Assembly (NCBI GenBank): GCA_004194705.1
Contig: SADC01000002.1
Span: 1 to 64,000, forward strand
Reading direction: 5' to 3'
DNA: 64,000 bases
From: Ditylenchus dipsaci
Lineage: Eukaryota; Nematoda; Chromadorea; Rhabditida; Anguinidae
The first letter of the stretch is position 1, and every line of letters begins with the position of its first letter. Shown here in pieces: positions 23,550-35,486 of this stretch. A program made the translations under genes and the position numbers. The notes under the pieces are model-generated. The model saw nothing but the letters and a program-made list of their open reading frames with translations. It was not told where the DNA came from and ran no database searches.

Positions 23550-24984
23550 CTGTAGACAAAAAAATAGGAGTCACACATCTACACACGTCTATGCAAGCAG
23601 CAGCAAATAATTAGAATAAAAAAATTCGCTCATATCCAGAAATTGAGACAACTCGTAATTGTGCGGCAAATCTGTTGTCTTTGCACGATTTTCATAAGAC
23701 AAATATTTTTTTGCTCGCGCGACCGCAAATGAAGAAGCGTACCAGCTAATTCGTTTTAACCGTTCCACTTCAAACTTGTTTTGCATACAATCTGATAGTA
23801 ATGACCTTGTGTAGTTACATAATTTTGACCTCAGCCCGACACTTCTCTACATCAATTTTCGAAGGATTTTGCCAGTTAGATTTGACAGTCTAGCCCCCAA
23901 ATATGGTCAGTACAAAGGTCGACAGGCACCCATCGGCGCCTAAAGAGACATTTTGCAACGGACAACACCTAATTGCTGACAATAAAGAGGTATCCGTTAG
24001 TGATACTAGTGTTTAGCTACCCAGATGATGGTACTCAGGTAATAATACGCAGTAGTGTATCTATCCAATTTTGTATCTATCCACCCTACTAGCATACCTA
24101 TTTACTCTACATGCATACCAATCCACTCTATAGTCATACCTACCCAGTCCTCTGATATAGATATACACCTAATTTAAAGGTATGTAACCCAGCTTGTGGG
24201 TTCGCATTGGTGAAATCTCATTCTTCGTGCTATCAAACGAGCTATTTTCTGATTTGGCGAAAATTTTTTTGGGCCATCCAGCTGGATGTACACCTGAACC
24301 ACGGGTACTTACCCTAGATTTTAGGGGTTTGAGTCAATAAATTAAAAGTTTCGGTATTGTCAAATAATGTTCAGCGTGAAATTTTGGCTAGGTAACCACG
24401 GTTTGCAGTCTCATGCAAAAAACTGAAGTTTTCGGGATTCGGAGACCGATGACCTCTCAGGATATGTACATACGCTGTTATGGGGAGACACGGACAATTC
24501 ACCCCCAGGACAATTCACCCCCAGGCCCATTCACCCCCGGCCGATTCACCCTCAGCCATAATTCATTTCTATTATTGTTGAGACAAATCCTTTTTAAATG
24601 TAAAGGGGGGGGAACCGTTGTGCGCAAAACAGATAAAATTATCTGAACCGATATATTTATCTGTCAGTTTAAAATTAAAAATTTTTTGTCTCACAGATAA
24701 AATTTATCTGTCAGATAAATTTTTATCTGTCAGATAAATTTTTATCTGACAGATAAAACTTTACCTATCAGATAAAATTGAATTCCCGCAATATATTTTT
24801 TTGCTATTTTTCTGCCCCAAGTATTCTTGATACCTCCTCTAGCTCAACCCAAGTGTTCTGAATTAGATTTTCATGGTGTCTTTAGCTAGATGGCAGTGAT
24901 TGGTATAGTAATTTTCACCTTGTGGCATATTTTCGTTACTGATTTAGTTGTTTTTTTGCTTGATTCGCACTGCTGTCTCGGTGG
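23550..24984. other. Intergenic, with tandem repeat arms
   Basis: Holds a run of four CAATTCACCCCCAGG-like units (24497-24560) resembling one arm of a foldback element with no partner. A cluster of interleaved ATCTGTCAGATAAA units follows at 24625-24775. No gene seen. Confidence 0.5.
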
Positions 24985-26166
24985 TCACGGTGATCTCATA
25001 TATAAACTTTCTAGGACTTATTTTCTTGCCGGTTACGTAAGTTATACATTTCGTACATTTCGCATTATAACAACACACACAGTTTTCGTGCCTTCGTGCC
25101 TTCAATTTCGCATTATAACAACACACACAGTTTTCGTGCCTTCGTGTTCCACCCTCAAGACAGTATGGCTAGGCCATAGTAACATAACTGTCGGAGCACG
25201 TCAACTTATCTACAAGAGGCTGCCTAGCGAGAGTGGTTATAAGCCGCATAGTAATTACCATAATCATCTACGGAATTTAATATCACTAATTTTCAGGTAC
25301 AACTCACTGAGATTGGGGGCATTCAGGTATCTTTTTCTCATCAAGGAAATTTTCATTCAATTTAGGTCCTGAAGAATCAACGAATTTGATCTCAATGACA
25401 TAATACTGGCTCTGAACCGTTTGCTCTTACGTCTAAATTTATCTGTGACTGTAATTATTTGATCTCAATGACATAATACTGGCTCTGAACCGAATTTTTA
25501 GAAATAAAAACAGGTTCAAATTAGATATTTCTTTGTTGTCTTCATCGACTGTCTTGTTTTTGGTGTCCCACAAAGTGATTATTCTAGTGAATACTACCTG
25601 ACTATGACATAATTATTTCTGAATAATTACAGTCACAGATAAATTCAGACGTAAAAGCAAACGATTCAGAGCTTCAGACGGTTCAGAGATTAAACTCCGT
25701 AGATAATTATGGTAATTACTATGCGGCTTATAACCACTCTCGCTAGGCAGCCTCTTGTAGATAAGTTGACGTGCTCCGACAGTTATGTTACTATGGCCTA
25801 GCCATACTGTCTTGAGGGTGGAACACGAAGGCACATAGAGAGTGCATTTTGATTACACACAGCTTGACTAATGCAATAATTGCCACATAGATGAAAAAAT
25901 TGTGACTTGTCTCTATGTATGTGGTTCGTATGTCAAAACTGTGTGTGTTGTTATAATGCGAAATGTACGAAATGTATAACTTACGTAACCGGCACACCTG
26001 AAAATCATCAATAGAAGATTTTTTAGAAAGACTATGACAGGCAAGAAAGATATGAAGACCTAAAGCTAACCAATTACCACATCCTAGCTTGTTTCGCGAA
26101 CGAGTCCGTGATGCTTACCTGGAAAACAAGAAAATAAGTCCTAGAAAGTTTATATATGAGATCACC
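24985..26166. repeat. Large imperfect inverted duplication
   Basis: Left arm 24985-25450 pairs with right arm 25610-26166. Shared stretches include AGGCTGCCTAGCGAGAGTGG, GCATTATAACAACACACACA and CTCATATATAAACTTTCTA, each with the complement on the other side. The right arm carries extra insertions at about 25835-25925 and 26000-26110. A 46-bp unit is tandemly doubled in the left arm near 25055-25145. Each arm contains the same short open frame (CSTLKTVWLGHSNITVGARQ). No known protein is recognised. Confidence 0.7.
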
Positions 26167-27539
26167 GTGGGAGGGTGGTAGTAACCGGAGCCAACTCAGT
26201 TTCATCTCGGGGAAACTGGGAAACTCACACAAAATCTGTCCGAACAATGGAAAATTCAAGCGGATGAGACCCAACTCGCATAGATTTTTAAACGAACTTT
26301 TCAAACTTTAAATTAAAAATCGTCAATTTTCAAGGCAAAAGTTTTCGGAAAGTCATTCTAAAAAGTCATTATAAACTGAAATCTCTTCTAGAATCTGAAT
26401 CCGTTAAGATCAGATCAAAACAATAATTATGAGCTAAAAATATTCCTGTTTCGAGAAAACCAATCAAAAATTTTGCACATCTCACCTACTTTAGTGTATA
26501 TCTCAGCTCATAGCCATGATTTTGAACTGATCTCAACGTATTCGGATTCAAGAAGAAATTTCGGTATCAGGGATAACTTTTTAAAGGGAGGTGTATCTCC
26601 TTTCCGTATCTGGTCCCGCATGGAAATCGTTTTAATTCAAATTAAACAACATTTATATGATTGCAGGTTCGAATCCCTCTTGGTGTAAACTTTGGGACAC
26701 GGAAGTTTCCCTCGAAAACCGTTTTTCCTGTAAAGCCGTTTCCCTGTAAAACCGTTTCCCTGTAGGCCGTTTACCTGTAAGGGACGTTTTCCTGTAAGGA
26801 ACGACAAGAAACTGTAGCGTGTAGGGAATTTTGTAGACTCAACTTTTGATGAGGGATCGAACTAATTCTGAAATAATACCCTTTGGGTGCAAATGGTAGT
26901 AGGAAGTATTATAATCGAGAAAAAGAACTCAGATCAAAGTGGGTGAGATCAAGAGGTATCTATGTGTTGTACCAGTGTCGAGGTACACAACTAGTGGGGC
27001 CTAATTGTTAGTACTTGTTGGTAGACTAGTTAGTGCACCCACATGCTAGAGCTCAAGCGGTGCCCACATGGTGGTACCCAGTTAGTTGAACTTAGATAAT
27101 GGTACTTATGGCCGCAATTTTCGTTGTAGGGGAAAAACCGCCCACCCCCTCCTTGACCGGTGAAATTAGTATATTCACGTCATACTCGAGCGTAAAAGTT
27201 GAAGCGCACCCTACTGAAAAGAGTATGAGTTCCCTAGCCGTAGAACAGGAGGATGCATATTCAGTAAATCCCAATTCCTTGCAATGTGGATTCTAGCCGT
27301 GAAACAGGGCGGTGCATATTTAAAAAACCCCAATTCCTTGCACTGTGGAGTGCGTTTTCATACAAAAAAAAGTTATAATAATAACCGCAACATACCCAAC
27401 TCATACCCCTCGATTTCAATACTCTTTGGAGGGGGGATGCACTTTATATGCTGTCGTAGTCGAGTCATACGCATGGTTATACCCAGTTTATCGTGTTATC
27501 CAGGTACGGAGGATTTAGTATAATAGGTCCAAAGGTTCA
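26167..27539. other. Intergenic, repeat fragments
   Basis: Contains a B-box-like GGTTCGAATCCC at 26666 and, directly after it, a run of CCGTTTTCCTGTAAA units (26700-26810) like a solitary foldback arm. Two near-direct copies of CCCAATTCCTTGCAATGTGG type text lie at 27269-27350. No gene. Confidence 0.4.
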
Positions 27540-28560
27540 TCGTCCTCATCCCTTGCCTTAGTCTGATCAGCTTTGGTTAGGTCGAGTTTTATTACTCTAC
27601 CTTTTTCGGTTTCCTTGATGTTTTTTCACCCCAATCTATTGCAATATGGAGTGTGCTGGTCTTTGGCCACGAAGCGGTTAAATACCCTTGGTATTGTCGG
27701 CACCAAAGGTGTGAAATAGGCTTTGCACCCACAGTGGTTCGAACCATCCACCTCGGTTTTGAGAGTGGTGGTGGTCTAAATGGTCGCCCACCTGGAGCAA
27801 TTTTTTTTTTACTTTTTTGGCTTCTAAAACCTGTTTTCTGTATTTATTCAGGCATGCTGAAGATGGTTTGATAATGGTAAATTGCCATTTTCTCGAGTAC
27901 TTTTTGAGTTTTGGGAAATTGAGTTTACGTAAAATCAATTGTATCCCAATACTCGAAAAATACCATACAAAAGCTTATTTCACTATTATCAAACCATTTT
28001 CAGCGTGTCCGAATCAGTCCGGAAAACAAGTTTTGGAACGTGAAAAACGTGAAAAAATTTTCAATCCAAGTGTACATCCACTCGGTTTGGTTGTACCCAG
28101 GTAGTCGTACCCAGGTTGGAGAACTCAGGTAGTGTAGTGGTACCCGGGTAGTAATATTTTTGTCTTGTAAAAAATTAAGAAATTTAAAAATTTTTCAAGA
28201 TCTGCCTTCAGTTCTACTGGATAATCCATGCACAAACTGAACCAAGTGGTCGTGCACTTGGATCGAATATTTTTTACCTTTTTCATGTTCCAAACCTGTT
28301 TACTGTACTAATTCAGGCATGCTAAAGATGGTTTCATAATAATAAAATAAGGTTTTGTTTGACATTTTTTGAGTATAGAGGAATAATTGAGTTTACCAAA
28401 AATCGATTCTACCAAAAATCAAAAAACACCGTACAAAACGGCATTTTGCCGCTATCAAACCATCGTTAGCATACGCCGAGTTCGTCCAGAAAATAAGTTT
28501 TCGAACACGAAAAGGTGAAAAAACTTTGCTACAAGTGGACAAACACTTGGTTTGGTTTCT
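27540..28560. mobile_element. Two adjacent palindromic MITEs, AACCAAGTGG family
   Basis: Two copies lie side by side (about 27560-28130 and 28190-28560). Each has a central pair of inverted stretches around GATGGTTTGATAATGG / CTATTATCAAACCATTTTC and outer ACTTGG(T)TTGG segments. Related copies are at 15205, 37310, 42255 and 47190. Confidence 0.6.
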
Positions 28561-28779
28561 ATACACTGAAAATTTTAGTTTCCGCGAAATTTATTATTAC
28601 AGGGGGTTGCTTGGGGGTAGTGTCACCACTCTCTATAAAAAAAGTTACACTATTAGTTATTTAGTGGTTGAATTTAGTGGTGGACCCCCGAATTTCCACT
28701 GTATTTCTCCAAAAATGCCAGTGGGAAAAAGCAAATACCTTACGCGGAATCGAAGTCTCGACACCCGCGGGGTGACTTA

Positions 28780-29244
28780 CCCTACGTTCACAATGATCCG
28801 TTTTTCGTCCGCATCCGCATGTGGATGCGGTGGGGATGCGGAATAAAATTTGCCGCTTCCGTTGCCGCTTCCGCACCGGTTTCCGCATCCGCACCGCACC
28901 CGTTTTTTGATGTTTACAATGCATCCGCACATACTGTGTCTCAGTATATAGATGGTAAAAAATTCTTAAATTTTCAATTATAACTATTCTAAAGTCTTAG
29001 AAAGCAAGTGTCAGGCCAATAAAGTAAAAGAGTATCTCGAGTTAATAATATAGGCATCAATATAGGCAAAATTTTTGAAAGCTTCCTGAAAGCTTTTTGA
29101 AAGATCGATTTCCGCACCACATCCGAATCCGCTAAGCCTATTGTGAACACGCTTCCGCAACATCTTCCGCATTGCGGATGCATTGTGAACACCAAAAAGG
29201 CGGATGCGGTGCGGGTGCGGATGCGGATCATTGTGAACGTAGAG
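28780..29244. mobile_element. Palindromic MITE with TTA flanks (Harbinger-like?)
   Basis: Ends CTACGTTCACAATGATCCG and exact complement, interior rich in GGATGCGG units. TTA lies at 28777-28779 and 29245-29247, compatible with a PIF/Harbinger-type 3-bp duplication. The right edge overlaps the flank of hAT copy 2, so the hAT inserted at its border. Confidence 0.65.
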
Positions 29245-29251
29245 TTAGCAC

Positions 29252-30465
29252 TAGGGTGGGGAAATTCGCGCAAATATTGAAATAGCCCGAATATTCGCGA
29301 ACATTCGAACTGTCGTCTTATGAACAAATGAAAAAGAAAAACTGTAAATTAAATGCTTAAATAATCACAACCGGCACTAAAACACATTCCAATTAGCTTC
29401 ATTGACAATAAAATAAATTCAATCAACATTCAAAAAACACGTATCATTCTCAATAGTTTGTTCTTCTTCGGATTCTGATTCCCCCTCTTTTTCGGATTGA
29501 TGCACTTTTTTTGAATATACCGGCATATTCCAATTGTATGTTATGCTTTATAAAGACTATTTCGTTGGCGGTGTCCACCTTCATTCTAAAGAAGAAAATA
29601 AACATCCCTCACTAGAAATTCATGCAAACAGATAAAATCACCAACCTATTTCGAAGCTTTGTGTGGATCCCACCTCGAAGGGACCAGTTTCTTTCGGTCG
29701 AGGCGGCAGAGATTGCACATTGTGAAGCATTTCAACGACTTTGCATAGCAATGTATCCGAGAACCAGGCTTTCCACCAAGTTAGAGCATTCATCGTTTTC
29801 ACAGTTTCTTAAGCATAGCTCCTCCTCAGAAACCCTAGTAAGAAGAATTTCGGCCTCATCCTGATCTTCTTTGCCGATCTTATCGAAAAAGCTATTGATC
29901 CTTGGTGTATTCGGTCGACCGCCGTTCTCCTCGGATTCCTTGACTATTTTCTTTGGAATCTCTCCATTTGCTTCAAATTTGCGCTTAATGCCAGATAATT
30001 TGTCGACCACTTTGATTGCTTCCACTCCAATTTTCGTGCACTGGTTCTTGAATTAAGTATCAAAATACGCATGAACAACCTTAGTAGAATAGAAATTGTA
30101 CCGTAAGATGATAGGCCATACTGGTAGCATTTTCTCGATATTTCATCCCGCAAAACCTGCACTCAAATTTGTTATCATCTTCGACGAAAATTGACGACTC
30201 CGGTGTTTTGGTTTCACCATGCTTGCCTGAAAATACATACCCGAAACGCCAGGAAAACAGTGTAAAACGTGGTTAAAAAATAATCAACACAAGTTTTTGC
30301 AAAGAAAAAATATGGGCTTAAAAATTTGTTAAAAAGACATCAACTACTATTGACTCACTACAGCTGTTTGAATGTTCGCAAAATTTCTTTTATCGCGAAC
30401 ATTGCTTGCGAATATTTGCGAATATTCGCGAATATTCGCCCGAATATTCGGAGTTCCCCACCCTA
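29252..30465 (-). mobile_element. Internally deleted hAT transposon, copy 2
   Basis: Nearly identical to the element at 19795-21062 and in the same orientation, with the same coding remnants. The block corresponding to STERNWSLRG is again followed by the acidic tail. It is slightly shorter at the repetitive ends. It is flanked by GTTAGCAC on the left and TTTCGGAC on the right. The few differences between the copies imply recent duplication. Confidence 0.9.
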
Positions 30466-30473
30466 TTTCGGAC

Positions 30474-31233
30474 ACTTTGAAACGCCATGATGGTTTTTTC
30501 AAAGTACTAATCACTATAAGTTAAACGTGCATAAAAGTAGCCCATAAAAGTTGGATAATCAAAAATACATAAAACAATACAGATTCAAAAGTGGTCTAAA
30601 ACCATGATATCCATATCATGATTTTCCGACAACTTCGGGTAGCCCGTTCTCCGTAATTTGTCAAATGACCTGAAAACTTTGTGAAACTTTGAAAGCTTTC
30701 AGCACTTTGTTATATAACTTGGGGGTGCTCTACACGAATCTGCAAAAAAAATCTCTCAACGAGGTTTTTAAAAAAAGTCACTACTTGAGGTTCCCTGGTC
30801 AGCGTAGGCGATTTACTTGTGGAACTGCTTTTAAAATATAAGAGTCACTGTCAAATTTCAAATCACGCTCAAAAAAACACATTCAACTAGTGTTTTCCAG
30901 TTCTTTTGAAAATCAAATGTTTTTTGTCTTGAGCGGGATTTGAAACTTGACAGTGACTATTTTATTTTAAAAGCAGCTTTACAAGCAAATTGCCTACGCT
31001 GAGCACGAATCCAGTGTCAGAATTAAGAATTTGATAAAAAAACGAAGAGATTTGAAGAACGGGTAAACGACTTCACAAGCCGTTTACCCGTTGGAATTTC
31101 TCCTGTTTCCGATTTTTTCAGCTATTGTGTTCAGCGTTAAATACCACACAAAACGCATCGTTTAGTAGGCACGGCCTTTTCCGTGTTAAAAAAAGTTTTT
31201 AAGTCCCTGAAAATTGGAGATGGTGGATTTTAG
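30474..31233. other. Intergenic with palindromic MITE
   Basis: An inverted repeat spans about 30795-31015: GTCAGCGTAGGCGATTTACT pairs with the later GCAAATTGCCTACGCTGAGC, and GTCACTGTCAAATTTCAAATC pairs with its inverse near 30935. A related copy lies near 38340-38570. No gene. Confidence 0.5.
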
Positions 31234-31508
31234 GTCATAGGTAAATTTAGCGTAACAAATTCAGCGGAGACTAATTCAGCGGAGCAAATTCAGCGGAACT
31301 AATTCAGCGGAACTAATTCAGCGGAACAAATTCAGCGGAGAAAATTCAGCGGAGACTAATTCAGCGGAGCAAATTCAGCGGAAATATAAAAATGCTTTTC
31401 AAATTATTTTTGCTGCAGTGTTTTTTGTGCGGTGCGATAGTGGAACTTTTTTATCGGAAATTTTGTTGACTGTTTTTGTTATTCATTTCTTTTACTTGCA
31501 GGCAGAAA

Positions 31509-32602
31509 ATGGCAGAAATCAAGTCGAAAAAAGGCAAAGTGATGGCAGTGTGTGGCAACTATCCGATGAGGAAGGACTACGTCTCCGCAAATAAGCTCAC
31601 TCAATACTGGCGATGCTCAATGGAAGGATGCCATGCTCGAACTCAATCTGCATTTGGATCTCTGGTGCTAAAGGAAACAAGAGCTCATGATCTACGCGGA
31701 GGGAGTCCAGCGACAATCGAGGTAGTTTTTGATTTGATCTTTTTATTAAAACTTTTTGAGACTCGGACGCGGCTTACAAAGGTCAGGAAGGATGCAATGG
31801 AAAATTTGGCGGCCAGCTCTCAATCAATTTTGACGAACGCAAAGGCAGGGACATCGCAAGCAGTTATCGAATCACTTTCGGCTTACTTTAACATCAAGCG
31901 AATCGTGACCGAAAAACCGCCTTGAAGTGATTTCTCATCCACAGCTAATTGAAGCCTATGTGCGTATCCGGACAACTAAGGATAACGATTTCATCAATGT
32001 TTTTGCTCAGAGTGATGAAGGGTTCAAAGAGGTTAGATGTTTACACAAGTTAATTTAATCATCGTACAAAATGTATTCTAGGAGAAGCGCAGGGAAAAAC
32101 GCCGTCTCCGAGATCAGCTCAGAAGAGTCAAGAAAGCTGAAGAAAGAGTCAGGCAGCAGGCAAGTTATCAGTCGTCCTAGAATAAACAAAAAGTGTGGTA
32201 TATGATATAGTTCACATCGTGTCCTAATTGAATGAATTTTAGCCAAAAAAGCCTCCTGTCGAGAAGAAACCTCCACCGCCTCCCAAGCCAAGTTTACTCA
32301 AGATGAAATGCAGTGCCTGCGGCGAGCTTGGACACATGAAGACGAACAAGTATTGCAAGCTTTATGGTCAGAAAAACTCGGTTTGCTGGCTCAAAGGACA
32401 GTTGGTGATATTTGCCCGGTTGGTTTTGTGATTGTGAAATTGAACTATTTACGATAATTTTTAAATTCAGTCTATCCAAGAAGACGAGCCTGACTTGCAT
32501 ATGGAAGAACTGATTGCTTTTGAAAGAACTCGCCTAAATATCTCGAAGAAGTTGTACAAGCATGCTGAGCAAGAAAGGAACGAAAAGAAAGCGTTGCGGT
32601 AG
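31509..32602 (+). CDS. FLYWCH zinc finger - TAF1 zinc-knuckle fusion protein
   Basis: ATG at 31509 lies just after an acceptor (TTACTTGCAG). The N-terminal part holds a FLYWCH-type finger ([13 protein letters not shown], preceding Cys and following His), common in Mutator-like transposon proteins, followed by an ~50-residue helix-rich linker ending FNIKRIVTE. From about 31925 the sequence becomes the part of TFIID subunit TAF1 after its histone-acetyltransferase-like core: [20 protein letters not shown], a basic helix ([15 protein letters not shown], 32082-32159) and [19 protein letters not shown] (zinc knuckle, 32243-32380). The last exon (32471 on) ends at TAG 32600-32602. Introns are short, and one has a GC donor (32160). 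One extra A near 31915 shifts frame exactly at the junction. Bromodomains and the TAF1 N-terminus are absent. Confidence 0.75.
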
Positions 32603-32766
32603 GCTTTATTCGAGCTTTGTTAAACTGCTAACTATAAAGTCTCCACTTTTGCTGCTTGCACATTCCTCGCCAGTTTCTAGACAATGAAAAGAAGAAGAGA
32701 ATGGCTTCGAACGAATCGTTTTTGTTTAGTTGAAAACCGTTAAATTGTTCTTCTCGTTTATGCTCA

Positions 32767-32772
32767 AATAAA
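32767..32772 (+). promoter_or_regulatory. Polyadenylation signal AATAAA
   Basis: Lies 165 bases after the stop codon of the FLYWCH-TAF1 gene and still inside the transposon's right inverted end, so the captured gene is a self-contained transcription unit. Confidence 0.55.
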
Positions 32773-32998
32773 GATTATTGGTTGAGCAATATTTGTACGT
32801 TTGTGTGCTGTGTGACTGTCAGCTTTGTTTTAGTTCAGCTCTTTTTACCTACATAGCTCAGAGAACTAATAAAATCATGCTCCGCTGAATTAGTCCCCGC
32901 TGAATTTGTTCCGCTGAATTTGTTCCGCTGAATTAGTCTCCTCTGAATTAGTCTCCGCTGAATTTGTTCCGCTGAATTTACCTATGACCGGATTTTAG

Positions 32999-34458
32999 CC
33001 TGAATTTTGAGTGGACTTTGTGTTCAAGCCCTATTTTCAGCCACTTTTTGCTTTGTCGGATACATTTCTTGAACACTTGAGTTACTCAGAGGTGCTATCT
33101 ACTAAGAGGAAGCCAGGAGATGGGGGGGGCTACCCAGGAGGAGGGTAGCTAGACTTAATGTAACCAGGAGGAGGCATCCAGGAAGAGGATACCTAGGAGA
33201 AGGGTAGCTAGGAAGGGTTAACTAGGAGGAGGTTAGCCAGGAGAGGGCACCCATACGGAGGGTTGCCAGGAGGGAGTACACAGAAGGGTTATACCCAGCA
33301 GGAGGAAAGCCAAGAGGTGGTTGACCAGAAGGAGGGTAGCCAGGTGGGAATATGTGATCGATTAATATCTACACAATTTTAAAATAAGGCGCCTTTTGCC
33401 TCTAGTAAAATGTATTTCGATGTTGGTTTTCGTGTTGACACGGAAACAACATTTTATTTCCGTGTTCATTTTCGTGTTGGCACGGAAATGAAATTCATTT
33501 CCGTATTGGTTTCCGTGTTGATACGGAAACCGGAACTGAAACGTATCAGGTTTTGTGTTAGTGTTGACCTTAATTCTCGCCATTTTTTTAATTTTTTCTA
33601 CACGTGAATCACACGGACGCCTGAATTGACGCCTGATTCAGATAGACGACCGAATTCACGCCTGAATCAGATGGACACCTAAACTCACACCCGAATAAGG
33701 TGGACACCTGTATTCCCACCTGAATCGCATGAACACCTGAATTGAGTCAGGTGTGAATTCAGGCGTCCATCTGACTCAGGCGTTAATTTAGTGTGATTCA
33801 CGTGTAAAAAATAAAGAATGGCGAGATTGAAGTGTACACCAACACGAAAACCAAAATACGTTTCAGTTTTGGGTTCGGTTTCCGTGTCAACACAGAAATA
33901 CATATTATTTACGGAAATATTATTTGGGTAAACCAACACGGAAATGAATTTCGTTTCAGTGTAGCACGGAAACCTAAGCTATACGAATTCAAAACGGAAA
34001 TATCAACATAGACATAACTCTGCTGTGAATGCTCAAGAATCAAGTTCGGCTTGAGTTCAGAATCCCCCCACGGGGACTGATCAGGTGGAAGAGATAACTT
34101 CATATTCGTGTTTCTTGACCCGATTTCATGAGAAAGCCGCGCGTTTTTTTGGTTCTGAGAAAAAAAAAATTTCAACCATAGGGGGGGGGGGGTGATATCA
34201 TGGTTTTTAAGTCAAAATTTGAAAATTTAAATTGGCGCCTTTTGAATTTAAAAGGGATTAAGGGCTGTATAGGGAGGGGAAGGGAATAAAAGGGGCCACT
34301 AATCACACAGGGGCCACTAACAAGAAGATGTTGAACATAGTTCTGAATACTGGGGCCTACCGCATAAATAAACTCTGGTATGCATGCTTTTTCATGCATC
34401 CAGAGTCACTTTCGAGTGATTTGTGTCTAAGGTATGTGGGTGTGCGCATCTCAACTCC
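32999..34458. repeat. Low-complexity and inverted repeats
   Basis: A purine-rich stretch of imperfect CCAGGAGGAGGGTAG units spans 33105-33350. It is followed by an inverted repeat (about 33410-34010) built from CCGTGTTGACACGGAAA units, whose centre contains CCTGAATTCACACCTGA-type units (33610-33790). No gene seen. Confidence 0.55.
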
Positions 34459-34494
34459 AAGCCCCAGCGCCCCCGAAGGGGGCGCTGGGGGCTT
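34459..34494. repeat. Strong GC-rich hairpin
   Basis: AAGCCCCAGCGCCCCC and its near-perfect complement are separated by four bases, in otherwise AT-rich DNA. GACTTTAGTCGAC-like repeats follow at 34495-34545. Confidence 0.7.
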
Positions 34495-34545
34495 TAGTTG
34501 ACTTGACTTTAGTCGACCGGGCTTTAGTCGACAATTAGTTGACTT

Positions 34546-35484
34546 TAATCTTGAGATGAGAATTCCTCAAGTCTTTTTCCAGCGATACTTTTGTCGAATT
34601 TTTGACATTAGGTAAAGCGGAGCAATTCGCCCGCTTTCATGGTCGGCTCTCATGTGTTTCATCTTGACTTTTTGTGAACCGTCACCACAAGAAGCACAAC
34701 GAAACAAAATAAATATTGCTGCAATCTTCCAGCATCAAACAAAACGAACGCTTCAATGAGTCATCCCATAGGAGAAAATCTTTTTCTTACCTTAATATAC
34801 TCTTTTCTTGCAGCAAAATTTTTTTCTCATCGAATTTCGCAATCTCGAAAAGGACTTCATAGCTCACGGCTCATGTTTCGGTTATGTGTGTTCATAAATC
34901 CCGCAACACAAAAAAGATGCTTTTATGAATCTCGCCAGAGAGCACAAAGCAAACGCTTTCATGAATCTCGCGACAGAAATAGACGCTTTGTCAGCTGTGT
35001 GAAGAGTGGATAGAAATCTAAAATTGGTGCATAAAAGCAAAAGCAGGAAAAGCAAAATCAGAACGACAAAAATATTTTTTAGAGACAGAAAGTGGAGACC
35101 AAGCAAGATTCCAAGACAAGATTTTAGCTGAAATTTTTACCAAGACCAAGAGCAAGATTTTTGAAAACGGCCAAGCAAGATCTTGGCCAAGATCTTGGCC
35201 AAAAACCAAGATTTATACAGGAAACTCTCGATTTAACGAACCCTCGAGGACCGGCAAAAATATTTTTTAAACCGAGAGTTTTGTAAAATCAAGAGTTAAT
35301 TTTAGTGATTTTATTTTATCACTGGCAGAATAGGCGTTGAAAAAAGTTCGTTAAATCAATAGTTTCGTTTAATCGAGGGTTCCTTAAATCGAAAAAATGA
35401 CTGTTTTGACAATTTTGACAGTTTTTAACAGTTGACAATTTCTATAGCAAAACTTGTGGCTAGTGTTTTATAATTTTTACGCAC
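34546..35484. other. Intergenic, repeat fragments
   Basis: Contains ATGAATCTCGCCAGAGAGCA-type short repeats (34900-34985), a CAAGATCTTGGCCAAGA low-complexity run (35100-35215) and a degraded pogo-like palindrome (35220-35405: AAACTCTCGATTTAACGAAC and inverse). The CAAGACCAAGATTT run recurs at 37010-37120. No gene. Confidence 0.4.
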
Positions 35485-35486
35485 TA

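Larger units (their letters stand above)
31234..32989 (+). mobile_element. Foldback (MULE-like) element carrying a captured gene
   Basis: Ends read (G)GTCATAGGTAAATT and complement. Each arm continues as tandem AATTCAGCGGA units (about 10 on the left, 31255-31383, and 6 on the right, 32881-32978, inverted). An exact 9-bp duplication GGATTTTAG lies at 31225-31233 and 32990-32998. The interior contains a spliced gene (31509-32602) with its own polyadenylation signal at 32767. The FLYWCH finger and 9-bp duplication point to a Mutator-like element. No catalytic transposase domain is present, so it would need transposase in trans. Confidence 0.85.

Noticed and set aside
24498..24560. CRISPR-like short repeats
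   Set aside because: The units are contiguous without unique spacers, in a eukaryotic setting. They match the style of foldback arms.
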